Shown piece after piece: positions 14,058-27,531 of a stretch of 64,000 nt of DNA; positions within the stretch are counted from its first letter, which is position 1, and each line of letters starts with the position of its first letter. Origin of the DNA: Eutypella sp. D-1 (taxonomy: Eukaryota > Ascomycota > Sordariomycetes > Xylariales > Diatrypaceae); NCBI GenBank assembly GCA_023313575.1, contig JAJTTP010000015.1:1-64000 (forward strand). The letters run 5' to 3'. The notes below the pieces were generated by a model, which ran no database searches, was not told the origin of the DNA, and saw nothing but the letters and a program-made list of their open reading frames with translations. The translations under genes were made by a program, and so were the position numbers.

Positions 14058-15401
14058 TTACCGATATAGCCCCGGCCTGCCCGCGTTTACTCCTTTTCGT
14101 AAAACGTTGGCCGTTATTATTTATGCTTTTTTTTTAATAAAAACGAGGGCATTAAAATATATAAAAAATAGTTATCCTCCTTTTTATTAACGGACTTAAT
14201 TATTTACTTTAATAACTTTAAAGTTAATTATATAAATTAAGGATTTATATTTTATTAAAATAATAAATATAAACTTTTTTATCCCGTTTACGGATTTTTA
14301 ACTTAAATAAAAGTTTTTAACAGGAAAATAATAACCGCGTATAAAACGGTATAATAAGTAGAAAAAAATTAGTATAACTTTAACCTTTTAATAACCGGTT
14401 TATACTTTTATATTAATAACATAGCGGTTATTCGAAGCTTATTTAATTACTTATCCGATAATTTATAAATTAATTTTTTAATTTTTTACAAAACGGTTTT
14501 TTACATACGTTTATTTACCTTTTCCGTTTAATAAATACCGGGGCATAAAAATATTAACGGCAATAAAGTTATAAATATTTAAATTAAGCTTAAAACTATT
14601 TAATACCCCGAGTCCGATTTCGGTAACATTATAACCTTAACTTACTTTAAACGCATTATAAAAAGGAAGCGTAAACTTTTTTTCGCCGAATAATGGCTTC
14701 GAAATATCCCCCCGTCGTATATATAATAAAACTTCCTATATAAAAAACTTTATTTTAAGCTTTTTTTTCCACGTTTAATATTATATTACTTCCTTATAAA
14801 ACGATCGGGTTATAACGATTTTATTAAATATTATTAACGCTTTAAACATAACACGTTTTATTTTTATCGGTATAAAAAAAAAAAACCGCCGGCCACGTTT
14901 TCGATTACGATATTATAAAAGGTACCTTTCGTTTTTTAATTTAACCCGGTTACGAAACGATTTAATTTTTTAGCTATAAAAGTTATCTTATTTTTTTAAC
15001 CTTTTTCGATAAGGCCAGGCCTTATTTAATATCGGATTAAAAGCCAGGCGTGTAATAAAATACGGTAAGTTTTAAAATTATCTATAACAGGTAACGGGTA
15101 AAATAATTAAAATATAACTTAAAAGGTTCGGAAATACATAGTAAAACTTTAGCTAATAAATAGCCATAAATAAATAATAAATAGTAAAGGATTTTTTATA
15201 TCGACCGTAATATGTTAATACGGCCTGTTTTTAAATAAACTTATTCCAGCCGTCTTATATATTATATAATATCGGCATTTAGTTAATATTTAGGTATAGC
15301 CTTGCTTATAGGCTTATATATAGATAGCCTTAAATAATATGGTCCACCCGGACGTAAAATACATTATTATCATTATCATTATTATCATACCGGTCCCCGG
15401 A

Positions 15402-18400
15402 GATACGGCTTATATAATCGCTTATATCCGATTTCCCCTTTTATAATACCTTTATTTTAAATAAAATTTAATAAACCGTAATATATATATATTTAAAAAA
15501 AATATTTAAAAATTAAATATTATTTAAACGATATTAAAAATGCATTAATATTACGAATAAATTATAATTTAAACGAAACGTTTTTATATTCGTAATAAAT
15601 AAAGATATAACGGTTAATTATTATATAAAAGCATAAAGAAATTTATAAAAAATATTTTTTATACCCGTAACTTTTTACGTTTATACCATTACCGTAACTT
15701 AATTAATTTTATATTTCCCAGGAAAATTTAAATTATTAATAATTTATAAAATACAGTTTTAAAATAAATTTAATTTAAATTTATATATTCCCCCACCCCA
15801 GAATTATTATCCGTATTTATTACCGTTAATATTTTTAAAAAAAAATAAATTTACGTTAATTTTTAACCCCCGATTTTTTAATAAGTTATTTCCGCTTTTT
15901 AATACCCGTTAACGTTATAAATACGTTACGTTTATTAAAACCTTTTATAATAAATAATATAATATTACTCGGATCGAATAATAAACATAACTTAATTAAA
16001 TTAATATAAACGTAATTCTTATAAACGCTATATCGAAATTTATTAAATAATATATATATAAAAAAAACGTAACTTCCGAGGTTTTTATTATCGATTTATA
16101 TCGTATATATAATTATTTATTATTTACTTATTTATAAATAAATATTTATTAAATAAAAAAAAATTAATTTATTAAGTTTTTTATTATTATAAGTTATTTA
16201 CTTAAAAACGCCCGTATCGTATAAAATTAATACGGCTTATATATTACAAAAATAACGCTATATATTTAAGGCTAAGTATTAAATTAAATTTTCGCGTTAT
16301 AACTTTTTATATTATTTTAAAACTATATCGGTTATTATATATTTTTACAGGTAATAAAATATATTAATATATAAAAAATATTTTTAACTATTAATACAAA
16401 ATTAATATATTCGGTAATTAATAACTTGAAATTAATCTAATTAATTTATATATAAAATAAAACAAAAACAAATATATAAAAATAAATAAAAGCAAATTTA
16501 ATTATATTAATGGCGTAATTTATATATATACCGCTATAGGTAATTATCGCATTTAAAAAAAAGTCGTTAATTAAAAGTTAATTATATATATATATAAAAA
16601 TATATTTATACCTGTTAAACGTTATCGTAATTATTCGTAAATAAGTTAAATTATTTACGTTTTTATATATTTAACGGATACGTTAAAATATTATAACAGT
16701 TATCGGTAATTAAATTAAAGAATGTTTATCGTTAATAATTTAAACTTTATTATAAAATACCTCGAATTAATTTAATACGCGATATAATAAATATTAAAAA
16801 CCGGGATTTATAATTTATTAACTAAACCCGGGTGAATTTAAATATCGTAATTCTTAAACGTATTATTAATTCCGCATTAATTAATTTAACCGGCATAAAA
16901 ATTAAAAGAAATAGCAAACGATTTTAATTATATTTTAAAATATAATAAAAAACTTATAAAACAATATTAAAAAATTTATAAAATATAAAAATAACGCGGA
17001 TAAAATATAACTAAATCGTAACCTAATTAAAACGGATAAATAACGAAATAAAGTTAAAAAATAAAGTTAAAGAATTTATGAAATACGATAATAAAGATAA
17101 GAAAATATAACAAAGTTATAAATTAACTAAAAAGGGTAAATAATAATAAACCGTAATAATTAAAAAGAATATAAATTAGGCATAATAAATTTAAGTAATA
17201 AAAAAAACCTAAAAAACGCGGAAATTAAATATAAAAAAAGTAAGGAAGAAATATAAACGAAATACGGAAAAAATAAAATAAAGAAAAAATTAAAAAATTA
17301 AAAATTATATTTAATTATTTTAAATTAAATATTAAAAAGCCGATTAAAAACATTTACGAAATTATAATTATAAAAAAGGAAAATAAAATTAAAACTAATT
17401 AAAAAACGTTATAAATAAACGATAAAGTTAATATTTTAAAAAATATTAAAAATACGGGGAAAAAGTTAAAAAACGCATAACATTAAATTAAAGTTTAAAC
17501 GTATTAACCTTAATATAAAAAATTAAAAATTAATTACGCATATATTAAATTTATATTATCGATTTTATTTATCCTATTTATCTTATTTATTTTATCGAAT
17601 TTATTAAATTTATTTTATTTATTACCGGGCTAACCACCTTACTTACTACTTTACTTTTTACCGGGTTAACTCCCGGGGAAAATAAAAATAAAAACGTAAA
17701 AATATCGGATATCCCCGTTTTTTTAACGGGTACTTTAAAACCTTATAAATATTAATATAAAATAAAAAAATAAACCCGTTAAATAAAATAAGTTAAGCTT
17801 ATCCGTAAAAAGTTTAAAACCCGAATTACAAATTCTATTATCCGCTTTCGTTTCCTTTTTATTTTCGCCTTTTTTTTGCTTTTACCTTTATTAAATTTTA
17901 AAAAATTTAATAAATTAACGTTTTAATTAAATTTAAAAACGTTATTAAGCTATTTATTATTAATAAGTCCTAAATTTATGCCCGGAAAGTAATAAAAATA
18001 AATAAAATTACTCCGAAAAAATATTATCCGAAATACTTAAAATTAAAAAGTCTGTTAATAAAAAGTTATAAAAAAGTAATTATTATTAATTATTACTTTA
18101 ATAATAACCTTAAATATTACTATATATATATTATATATATATATATATTTATATATAAATAACGTAACATAATTTATATTAAATCCGAAAAAGATAAAAA
18201 AAAAACAGTATTAAGAAAATAATAAACCTTGAAAGTTAAATAAAACTATTACGGTTACGGAAAAAGTTTTTATTATTATTAACTATTCGGTTTAATATTT
18301 ATTATTTATATAATATGATAATTATTAAAATTACCGAGATAAAATTCTTTTTTAAGTTTATATATATATCTTATAAATATAATAATCGTTAAAATAATAA

Positions 18401-21400
18401 TAATATATTAATATTTATTTATATTATTTAATATATTTATAATAATTACTTTAATTATTCGTACTTATAAGCTTTTACTTTAATTATTATATAATAATTA
18501 TTATAATTTTTACGTTAATTAACGATACCGTAATTGATATTATAAATAAAAACATTACTACCATTACCTTATAAAATCTTTACCTTTATAAATAATTAAA
18601 AATAAACTATTATTACGTTAACTATATAAATATAAAACTTTAATACCTTTATACCGGTTATTTTATTTGTATAAAAATATTTAAAAGTATTATTATATAA
18701 TTATTTAAAATATAACTTACGGTTACTTTAATTATATATATTTATAAATATTTTAAATTACCTTTTTTAACTATTATATTATATAATAAAGCTAATAATA
18801 CTTATTACTATACGTAACTAAATCATTATTCGTTATAAAATAAGCATTTATTTTAATAAATAATTAAAAGAAATTAAAAGAAAATTACTATTACTTTAAA
18901 TATATATATATATATAAATTTAATACCTTTATACCGGTTATTTTAATTATATAAATGTATTTTAAAATATGATAACATAATTATTTAATATATTAATAAC
19001 AATTACTTTAATTATATATACTTATAAGCCTTTTTAAACCATAAGTTTTAATTATTATATAATAAAGGTTTATTTATTAACGTATTTTAAACTTATTTAA
19101 GCTTTAAATAAAAAAAACTACCTTTTTCTTTAAAAAGTTATACCGTTATATAAGTTAACATTTTAACTTAATTTTTAACAGTTAAAATAATAAACGGAAA
19201 CTTAAACTTAGTTACGATACTAACGCGTTTGTTAATAACGTATTAAATAACAGCCGTATATAATTAAACCGGACCGTCGGAATATATAACGGGCCGATAT
19301 AATAATTTGCAGTTATAAATAAATATAACGGCTTAATAATAATAATAAATAATATTAACGCTTTATACTAACCGTATATAATTAAAACCCGTGCACGGAG
19401 CATATACTGTTTGATAATTTACTTTTTTATTTAAAACATATAAGTCCGAAAGCTATAAAAAATTTTACTAAAAAAGAAAGTCGACATAATAACCCTTTAT
19501 TTCACTCCGGTACTTCGTACCTTTATAAAACGAGGGCATAAGTAATTATTTCGTAATTTATATAAAACTGTCGAAATAAAAATATTATTAAAAGCAAATA
19601 GTACTGAAAAAAATAAATTATTTAATAAATTAAACCGGGTATAATACGGCATTTAATAAATAATACCCGCGTTATAACTTAAAAAAAAAAGCCCGGGAAT
19701 TAATATAAAAATATAATAAATAATTAAAACATATTTTAGAACTAGAAAAACCGTAAAATTAATTTATTGAAAATATAAAGAAAAAGTAATTATTAATAAA
19801 ACCTTAAAATTATAAAATAAAGGACGGTTTAAAAAGTACCCGGAAAAGTTATTAAAAATTAATATTAATAATTAAATTAAATTATAAAAAAGCACGGTAA
19901 TTAAAAAAAGTCCGGGAAAGCCCCGGAAAAAAAAGATTTACCGGGGGCTAGGATTTTACCCGGGGAAAATACGCCCGCCGCGCCGGTTACGAAAAGAGAA
20001 ATTAACGGAAATTTAATTACGTAACGATAATTTTAAAAATACCGCCGATAAGCTTTAAAATAATTTCGACACGTTTTTAAACGGTTCCGATAACGTTATT
20101 AACGCGGGTAAAAAAGTTTTAAATATAAGTATTATAACCCTTGATAACGCCGGCAATATTATATAAAATTAAACGATAATAAATATAACGGTATAACGGG
20201 GTTAAAAAAATTAAATCCCGGGAAAAAAAATTATAATTTTAAATATAATAATATAATGTTTAAAAGTTAAAAACATCGTAAATAGTATTTAAAAATATTA
20301 AATACTAACCGGGCTAAATATTAAAAAAAAAACGTTAAAGTTATCGTTATAATTAAAAATAACTAAAACTTAACCGAATTATTATAATATATTTAACCCG
20401 GTAATAAAAGTTAAAGTAGTAATTAAAATAAAATATAATAAAGTAATTAAAACGGTAAATATAAAATAATTAAAAACATTATTATTAAATATATTATATA
20501 ATTAAATAAAATAAAACCTCGGGGCCGTATTTAAATATTTATTTAATAACCTTTTTACTTTAAAATTACTTACTTATTTATAACTTATTAACTTATAACT
20601 TATAATAATTTTTTTTTTTAAAAAACCTTTTTTATAATTTTATTTTATTTTATTTTATTTCATTTATTACGTTTTATTTTATTTTATCACGATTATTAAA
20701 TTTAATTATACTATATTTTATATATTATTATAAAATTTATAAATTATTATTACGCATTATTAATATTAAACGGTTAAATAAAGTATTATTAATAAATATA
20801 ATACCTTTAAAGGTAAAATTATTCTTAATAAATTTAAAAATAAGGCCATAAATTATACGAAATATATAATACTTAAAATTAAAAAATATATTTCTTTATA
20901 TATAATAACCTTTTATATATATATATATATATTATTATTATTATATTATAATAATAATATCCCGTTAAGCGGAACTTTTTATAAATTAATTATAAGCTAT
21001 TTATAAAAAAAGTAATATTTTTATAATTTTATAAATAAAATAAAATATAATATTTACGGCATATTTATAATCGTTCGATTATTAACTTACGGAGTAAAAC
21101 AACCGGCTATATAAATAAAAGGAAATTTATAATAGCCGTTAAAATATCCGGACGAATTTTAATAAACAGTTAAATATAAACCCGAATTATTTAAACATGT
21201 TTAAAAGTTAAAACTTAAAAAATAAGTTTTATATTTAAAAACTTTAATAGCTAATACCGGATAACGGTAATAATAATAACTTTATAATTATTAATTTAAA
21301 CGGTAATAATTAAATAAAAACCTTAAAACTTACGTATAAATAAAAAGCGATACGAAATAATCCGGTAAAATAAGCCTTATTAATTACGGTTATACTTTTT

Positions 21401-21952
21401 TAATAAAAACGAATTTTTAAAAGCCGATTGTAAAATGTTATACCGTTAAACTTAAATTGTTTTAATACCGGACGGGGATAAAAAGCGGTTAAATAATAAT
21501 TATAAAAATAAATAATAGTCGATAATATTTTAATATAATTTAAAAAAGTCGAAAGCTTTATATAATTTATTTTAACGCGTTATTTAGTACCGGAATTAAT
21601 AAAATTATTAAATGTAATTATTTAAAAAAGCTTATTTTTAACAGGTATATAAGCTTTATAATTATTTTAAATAATAATAAATTTAATATTATAAATAAAA
21701 AAACAATAAAGTTCCGGATAAAATTTAAAAATTAACGGCGCCGGAAATAACACGATACGAAACATATAACACAGTTAAAGTAATAATAAATTACGTAACA
21801 TGTTATATTTATATTTTAATAACGGTAAATAATAATGCTTAACGGTTTAAAAAAAACGACTTAAAAATAAGCGCGAAACTTAATAGTTAACCTTATAAAA
21901 AAACCGGGTTAATAATATTAATACGCCGAATAATTACGTTAATAATAAAATA
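15402..21952. other. AT-rich RIP-like desert, content unassigned
   Basis: About 6.5 kb with no open frame of note and extreme TA enrichment. I see tandem repeats (18340-19090), a pyrimidine-rich TTATTTA-type tract near 17530-17640, low-complexity TTTTA runs near 20600-20690, an A/G-rich strand near 16900-17500 and a somewhat G+C-richer patch at about 19900-20000. Nothing matches the LINE family words. It may hold other degraded transposons that I cannot name. Confidence 0.6.
18340..19090. repeat. Imperfect tandem repeat, unit about 285 nt, roughly 2-3 copies
   Basis: The word TAATACCTTTATACCGGTTA recurs at about 18640 and 18925, each time followed by similar AT-rich sequence that includes ATTACTTTAATTATATATA and TTAATTATTATATAATA. 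An earlier partial unit around 18415-18500 shares the ACTTTAATTATT...TTATATAATAATTATT part. Units diverge by many transitions, as expected if RIP acted on a tandem duplication. Function unknown. Confidence 0.5.
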
Positions 21953-22098
21953 GGATTTCCTATGTCAACCGCAACACGCTGGTACGGCCCTCTCCTTCCC
22001 CCACGGGGCAAGGAGAAGGCTCACTCCAGCCGTCCCATACACTATACAGTGTCGGCACTCAGCTACCTCAGGTGTAGCCCTACATGTAGGCCTGCAGA
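21953..22098 (+). mobile_element. Unmutated fragment of the LINE 3' region
   Basis: These about 146 bases match the 3'-terminal region of the LINE (copy 1 about 6955-7090) but keep the cytosines that the other copies have lost, for example TCCAGCCGTCCCATACACTA and GTGTCGGCACTCAGC. The fragment stops before the family's terminal CACCCGGACGTAAAAT word and tail, so it is truncated at both ends. The sequence on either side is strongly RIP-mutated. Its short length, below the usual duplication-length threshold for RIP, could explain its escape; that explanation is inference. Confidence 0.8.
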
Positions 22099-22921
22099 CG
22101 TAGATTAACCCTTATAATAATAAAATAAAAAAGTATTATAAATAATTAATTATATATAATGCTTTAATAAAGTTACATACGGGTTTTTTTTACATAAAAC
22201 CGTTAAAGCCATTAAAGTTTATATAATACCGATCGTAATATATATTATAATAACTTAGTAATTAAATATATAATATCTTTCGGTAAAAGACGCGTTTAAA
22301 TTAACTGATATTGAAATAAACTTATTTATAAATAAATTAAATTAATTATTTAAAATTACCGTTAAAGCCGTATTACTTATTTAATGTATTATTTATATTA
22401 TTATTAATTTTTAAAAATCGAAAATATTATTAATAAAGATTTTTTTATTTAAATTAGAATAAAATATTCGGTACGTTTTCGGACGTTAAATAAAAACCGT
22501 TTTATAATTACTTATTTATTAAACTTTAAAAACCAATACCCGACGTATTTATAATTTATAAATACGGCGTTAATTTATTTACGCTTAACCTTTTTTATAA
22601 AATGTTAACCGTTATTATTTATACCTTTTTTATCCGATAAAAACGAAAAGATTAAAAAGAAATTAATTTCTTTTTATTATTAACGGATTTAATTATTCAC
22701 TTTAATAATTTTAAAATTAACTTTATCAATTAAAGCTTTATATTTTATTAAAATAATAAATATAAACCTTTTTACGTTATTTATAAACTTTTAATTTAAA
22801 TAAAAGTTTTTAATAAAAAATAATAACCGCGTATAAAATTACGTAAGAAAAAATAATAATATAATTTTAACCTTTTTATAAACGGTTTTTATTTTTATAT
22901 CGATAATATAATTATTAAAAT
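22099..22921 (+). mobile_element. Internal LINE fragment, RIP-degraded
   Basis: This matches LINE copy 1 from about 5395 to 6210 (post-RT linker to the start of RNase H) with heavy RIP decay and small indels. It joins directly onto the unmutated 3'-region fragment at 21953-22098, an order that does not occur in an intact element, so a rearrangement or independent insertion created the junction. After about 22921 the similarity stops. Confidence 0.75.
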
Positions 22922-23864
22922 CACTTTACGTGTTTAAATAAGCACGCCGCGCGGGGTATAATAATAATAATAATAATTTATTTTACGTTTAAAATGGACC
23001 AGTTATTTAAGTATAAGTATAAGCTTATTATATAAATTAATATAGTCCGTATTATATAATATATAAAACGGTAAAAATAAGGTTTTATAATTAGTTACGG
23101 CTGCCGTTAATTATAAAACTTATATTAATATATTACGGCTAATAAAAGAAAAGGTTATTTAAATAAGCCGTATAATTTATAACGGCAGTATTTATTAAAT
23201 TAAAATAGCGCGAAAAGAAATCGCTATAAAATAAAACTTAATACGGTATTAATTAACCGGGGTTATTAATTAATACTAGTTAATAAATTAAAGTTACGTA
23301 TTAATATATATTAAAATTTTATTTACGGCCGCGTAATTTTAACGGATAAATATTAATAATTACGGTTAAATAATACGGTACGATATAACGTATATTATAA
23401 ACGTAATTAAATTATAAAATATTAACCCGGTAAATTAAAGGCGTAAAATTAATACCGGTAATAAACCGGTAAATAAAGCTGATATCGTAATAAAGTTAAA
23501 GCTTTAATATTATAAAAGAAAAATAATAAAAACATTAATTAATCGGCTTATCGGACCGGAAAAATAAATCGATAATTATTAATAATTAACAGAATTACGG
23601 TTAATTACACCGGTTAAAAAGGCCGGAAAGTCGGATTTATTTAAAAAAGTAAGTTTATAAATTATACCGGCCCGGTAAGGCCGGAAAAAAAGGAGGGGTT
23701 TTAATAAGGCCGGGAAGGTGGGTCCTGAAAAATAAGGCCCGATTTATTACCCGCGGGAAAAAGCGGGGCTGGCGGTAAAACCGCTTTAATTATTAAAAAA
23801 TTCGAACCTTTTTTTTTTATTATAAAAAAAGCAGCTTAAATGCGTAGCCATTACATTAAATGGC
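22922..23864. other. AT-rich unassigned stretch
   Basis: A short ATA microsatellite lies at about 22961-22980 and a relatively G-rich patch (GGCCGG-type words) at about 23640-23780. No open frame, no LINE match and no terminal repeats were recognised. Confidence 0.5.
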
Positions 23865-24793
23865 CGTATTAACATTATATAATATATAAAACGGCTAAAG
23901 TAAGTTTATTTAAAAATAAGCCGTACCAGCGTATTACGGTTAATATAAAAGATTTTCCGTTATTTATTTACTTATAATTATTTTTTTATTAAGGCTTTAT
24001 TATTTATTTCCGAATTTTCCGCTTTATACCTCGGCTATTTTACCCGTTACTTATTATAAATAGTTTTAAAACTTATTATATTTTGTTACGCGTTTAATTT
24101 TTAATCCGATGTTAAATAAAGTTTAATTTTATTAAAAAAGGTTAAAATAATAAAATAACCTTTATAATTAAAAAATTAAATTATTTTATAACCGGGTTAA
24201 ATTAAAAAATAAAAATACTTTTTATAATATCGTAATTAAAAATATAGCCGGCGGTTTTTTTTTTTATACCGGTAAAAATAAAACGTATTATGCCCGAAAC
24301 GTTAATAATATTTAACGAAATTATTATAATTAAATTGTTTTATAAAAAAATAATATAATATTAAACGTAAAAAAAAAATTTAAGCGGTAATTTTTTATAT
24401 AATAAAAAGGTATTTTAAAATTATTATATAATAAAAGAAAGTTTAAACTTTTTTTTATAATATATGTAAAATAAATTAAAATTATTATCCTGATATTTAA
24501 ATATTAAATAATTTTAAGCTTAATTTAAACGTTTACGGCTTTATTACCGGTAATATTTTTATACCCCGGTATTTATTAAATAAAAATAATAAATAAACGT
24601 ATATAAAAAACCGTTTTATAAAAGGTTAAAAAATCGGCTTAAAAGTTATCGGATAAATAACCGAAAAGGTTTTAAATAACCGTTATATTATCGATATAAA
24701 AATATAAACCGGTTATTAAAAGGTTAAAATTATATTAGTTTTTTTTTTTATTACGCCGCTTTATATACGGCTATTACTTTTTTATCGAAAACC

Positions 24794-24995
24794 TGTTATG
24801 GTATAAGTTATAGCTATAACGGCCATACTTATAATAAGTAAATGGCTTAATAAGATCTTATAATAAAAACGCGGTAAGCCTTAGTAATAGCTTTATATTT
24901 ATGGTGCCGCCCATACCTTAAATAACAGATGTGATGGCATTAATCCTAGGCCACCATTATAATAAAATAACCGTAATAAGATAACCACGATAGGA
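24794..24995 (+). repeat. 5' LTR of the gag-only element
   Basis: The first about 137 bases match the repeat at 26931 closely apart from RIP-type transitions; the remainder aligns loosely. It starts with TG. The 3' end is uncertain by some 20 bases because the two LTRs differ by small indels there. No convincing tRNA primer-binding site was seen after it. Confidence 0.6.
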
Positions 24996-26930
24996 TCGCT
25001 TCTTTTTATTAATCTAGCACCTACGTATTAATAAAATCTTTCTTATTAACTTTAAGTACTTATGTACTTTAAGGATTTTTTTTAAAATATTATTTATAAG
25101 TAGCTTTAATTTTAAAATTCGATAATTTTTTTTTTTACTTTTAAATAGTAATATAAAAATTAGTTAAATTAATATATTAAATTTTAAATTTTATACTTTC
25201 CCGTTATATTATTTAAAAGTTATTTTATTTATTTAACAAGGTTTTTATATATTTTATAAACGATTAAAAAACCGAACCGATTTAAATTTACGTCGATAAG
25301 ATAATAAAAACTTTTAAAAAACGTGCCGCCGCCGAGGCTGCGGTAAAAAAAGTTAAAAAGTAAATACGTTTCGCTTTTTCCGAATTTAATAAAATAGTTA
25401 TTAAGTTTAATAAATAACTTAATATATTATTATAATAACGATTTTTAAAAGCTATTAATATGTTATTTAGTTAAAACTTTAACGTTATCTTTAATTATAA
25501 AAACGTTAACGATAACGACGAAAAAACCGAACCTTTTAAAGCATTTACGAACGTATTTAAAAAACACGTAAAAAAGCGCCGATATCGTTTACGTATCGAA
25601 AAGGTTATAAAAAATAACTTATTTAATAAGTTTAAATATATTACCGAATATTATACTTATAAATATAACGACTTTGCTTTTTTTTACGTTAACTTTACCG
25701 AAAAAATAAAGGAAACGGGTTTATTTTACGATAACCTTATTAATTACGATATTTAAAAAAAATTAATTAAATTCCCGCGGAAAATATTTGCTAAAATAAA
25801 ACTTTAAGCTTTAATATTTTTAACCTTTTATTAATAAGTTATTTAATTATATAAAGTTGTTATAAAGCTTAATAAAAATATAGTTTATTTTTATAACGTT
25901 ATAAAAAAATACCGCGACCTTTTTTACGAGATAAAGGAAAATAATAAAAAATTCTTAAACTAGCTTAAAGCTTTAAAAAAAAGCTGGCCGTAACCGTTAA
26001 AAAACGTAATAAATTAAACAGCGTGGTATCCGTTTTTTTAATTTAAATCGAAGATTTAAAAATAAAAAATAAATTAATTAATATTTTTATTCCTGTTTTT
26101 AATATTGTATAAATTGTTTAAAATATTTAAAACTTAAATAAAAACTTTAATCCCTTATCCGGGGATACTTTAAATAATAAATAAAAATATAACCTTTTTA
26201 CTCGATAAAATATTATCGCCTTTTTAAAGCTTAATATTCGGAAATAAAAAATACTTACGATTTTTATTAATGGCGTAAGTTTTTTTATTTCCCGTAAAAA
26301 AAGCTTAAAATTTCGTAACCTTTTTATATTTTATAATAATAAAGTAAAAAATAAAGTATTTTTCGAAATTTAGTATCGGAAATTTTTTAATAAATTTAAT
26401 ATTAATAATAACTATTTTAACGATAACCGAATTAAATAAGTTTATATTAAGTAACGTTTAAATAACAAAGCGGCCGAGGATTTATAACCTTATTTTTATA
26501 ATATTTACCCCGATTAAATTAAAACTTTTTAAGTTTTATTTTAATAATTACGCGACAAATATTTTAATCCGAACTAAACCAAAACCGCGTTCGATTAGTT
26601 CGAAAAGTTAATAATATAACCAGGTAACGATTTTACCGCGTTTAAGAATAAATTTATACGATTAATTAATAAATACGGTAAGTTTAAATTTATATATAAA
26701 CATAAATTTAAATAAAAGCTTATAACCCAGTTTAAAAATTAGTTAACATAATATTATATTAACTTTAAAATTAATTTTACGAATAAAGCTTTTTTTTTAA
26801 AGTTTTTACCTTACCCGTTTAATGTTAAAAAGTTATAAAAGGTTTAATCCGAAAAAAAATCGATTTTTAAAAAAAACTGGTTATAAAAAGTATTTTACGT
26901 AACGTTTTTACCGGTAATAATATATCGTAA

Positions 26931-27152
26931 TATTACGGTATAAGTTATAGCTATAACGGCTATACTTATAATAAATAAATAGCTTAATAAGATTTTATAA
27001 TAAAAAGGTAACAAGCCTTAGTAATAGCCTTATATTTATAATGCCGCTTACACCTTAAATAATAAATAAACCTTACTACTTTAATTTATTATTTTTAAGC
27101 CGTAGCCCAGCCTTTAATAAAACCTGTAAGTCCGTATAGCCACGCCGTTATA
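26931..27152 (+). repeat. 3' LTR of the gag-only element
   Basis: Starts TATTACGG where the 5' LTR has TGTTATGG and ends immediately before the right AAACC duplication. The outer end fixes the LTR length at about 220 nt. Confidence 0.6.
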
Positions 27153-27285
27153 AAACCTTTATTTAAGTTAAAAGTTTATAAACGGCGTAAAAGAGTTTAT
27201 ATTTATTATTTTAATAAAATATAAATCCCCAGCTAATGCGGTCGACCTTAAAGCTATTAAAGAAAATAAAATCTTATAACGAAGC

Positions 27286-27531
27286 CGTTATTACTGATTT
27301 TTAATTTTATATAATAAAAGATGTAAACGGGATAATTACTTAAATTATTACTGGCTAGCTAAAGGAAAGACTATTTAAAATAGGAATAATCCCATATCGT
27401 TTATAACAAAAGGGGTTACCATTAAAAGGTCGTAATCGCTAAGGTTCTGGCAAAAGCTTTACGATCCATCGTCACGTAACCTTATCGCTAGGGGTATTAT
27501 CCTGGAATGAGTGGTTCGCAACAGATCCTCC
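27286..27531. other. Boundary between RIP-degraded block and gene-rich sequence
   Basis: Base composition changes from about three quarters A+T or more to near balanced within roughly 200 bases. The last LINE-derived word ends near 27285 and the first stop codon of the next gene is at 27532. Nothing else recognisable is present. Confidence 0.7.

Larger units (their letters stand above)
7437..15401 (+). mobile_element. 5'-truncated LINE (copy 3) with its 14-nt target duplications, split by copy 2
   Basis: The word TACCGGTCCCCGGA occurs at 7437-7450 and again at 15388-15401. Between them lies a 5'-truncated LINE whose first 156 bases are at 7451-7606 and whose remaining 3' part is at about 14074-15387, ending in the family's CAT/ATT-rich tail. 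The two halves abut perfectly in the family sequence once copy 2 (7607-14057) is removed. The 14-nt duplication and truncated 5' end are standard products of target-primed reverse transcription. The element is RIP-degraded and non-coding. Confidence 0.9.
24794..27152 (+). mobile_element. Non-autonomous LTR retrotransposon with gag-like remnant
   Basis: Direct repeats begin at 24794 (TGTTATGGTATAAG) and 26931 (TATTACGGTATAAG). The 5-nt duplication AAACC borders the outer ends (24789-24793 and 27153-27157). The first LTR starts TG; the last ends TA, as expected from CA after RIP. The internal part is about 1.9 kb and holds one degraded + strand frame. It is rich in K/E/R/F words, and a later part (about 26440-26830) resembles Ty3/gypsy Gag after mental reversal of RIP. 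I see no protease, RT or integrase and the interior is too short for them, so the element would have depended on others. The Gag call is inference. Confidence 0.7.
23865..27285 (-). mobile_element. Antisense LINE 3' half, split by an LTR element
   Basis: On the minus strand, 23865-24793 follows the LINE from its 3' region back into RNase H. The match stops at CTTTTTTATCGAAAACC and resumes at 27153 with AAACCTTTATTTAAGTT, continuing to about 27285. The two parts join without loss when 24794-27152 is removed, apart from a duplicated AAACC. The 5' part of the LINE beyond the RNase H start is absent, so it is 5'-truncated or deleted near 27285, which is also where the AT-rich block gives way to normal sequence. 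Confidence 0.8.
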
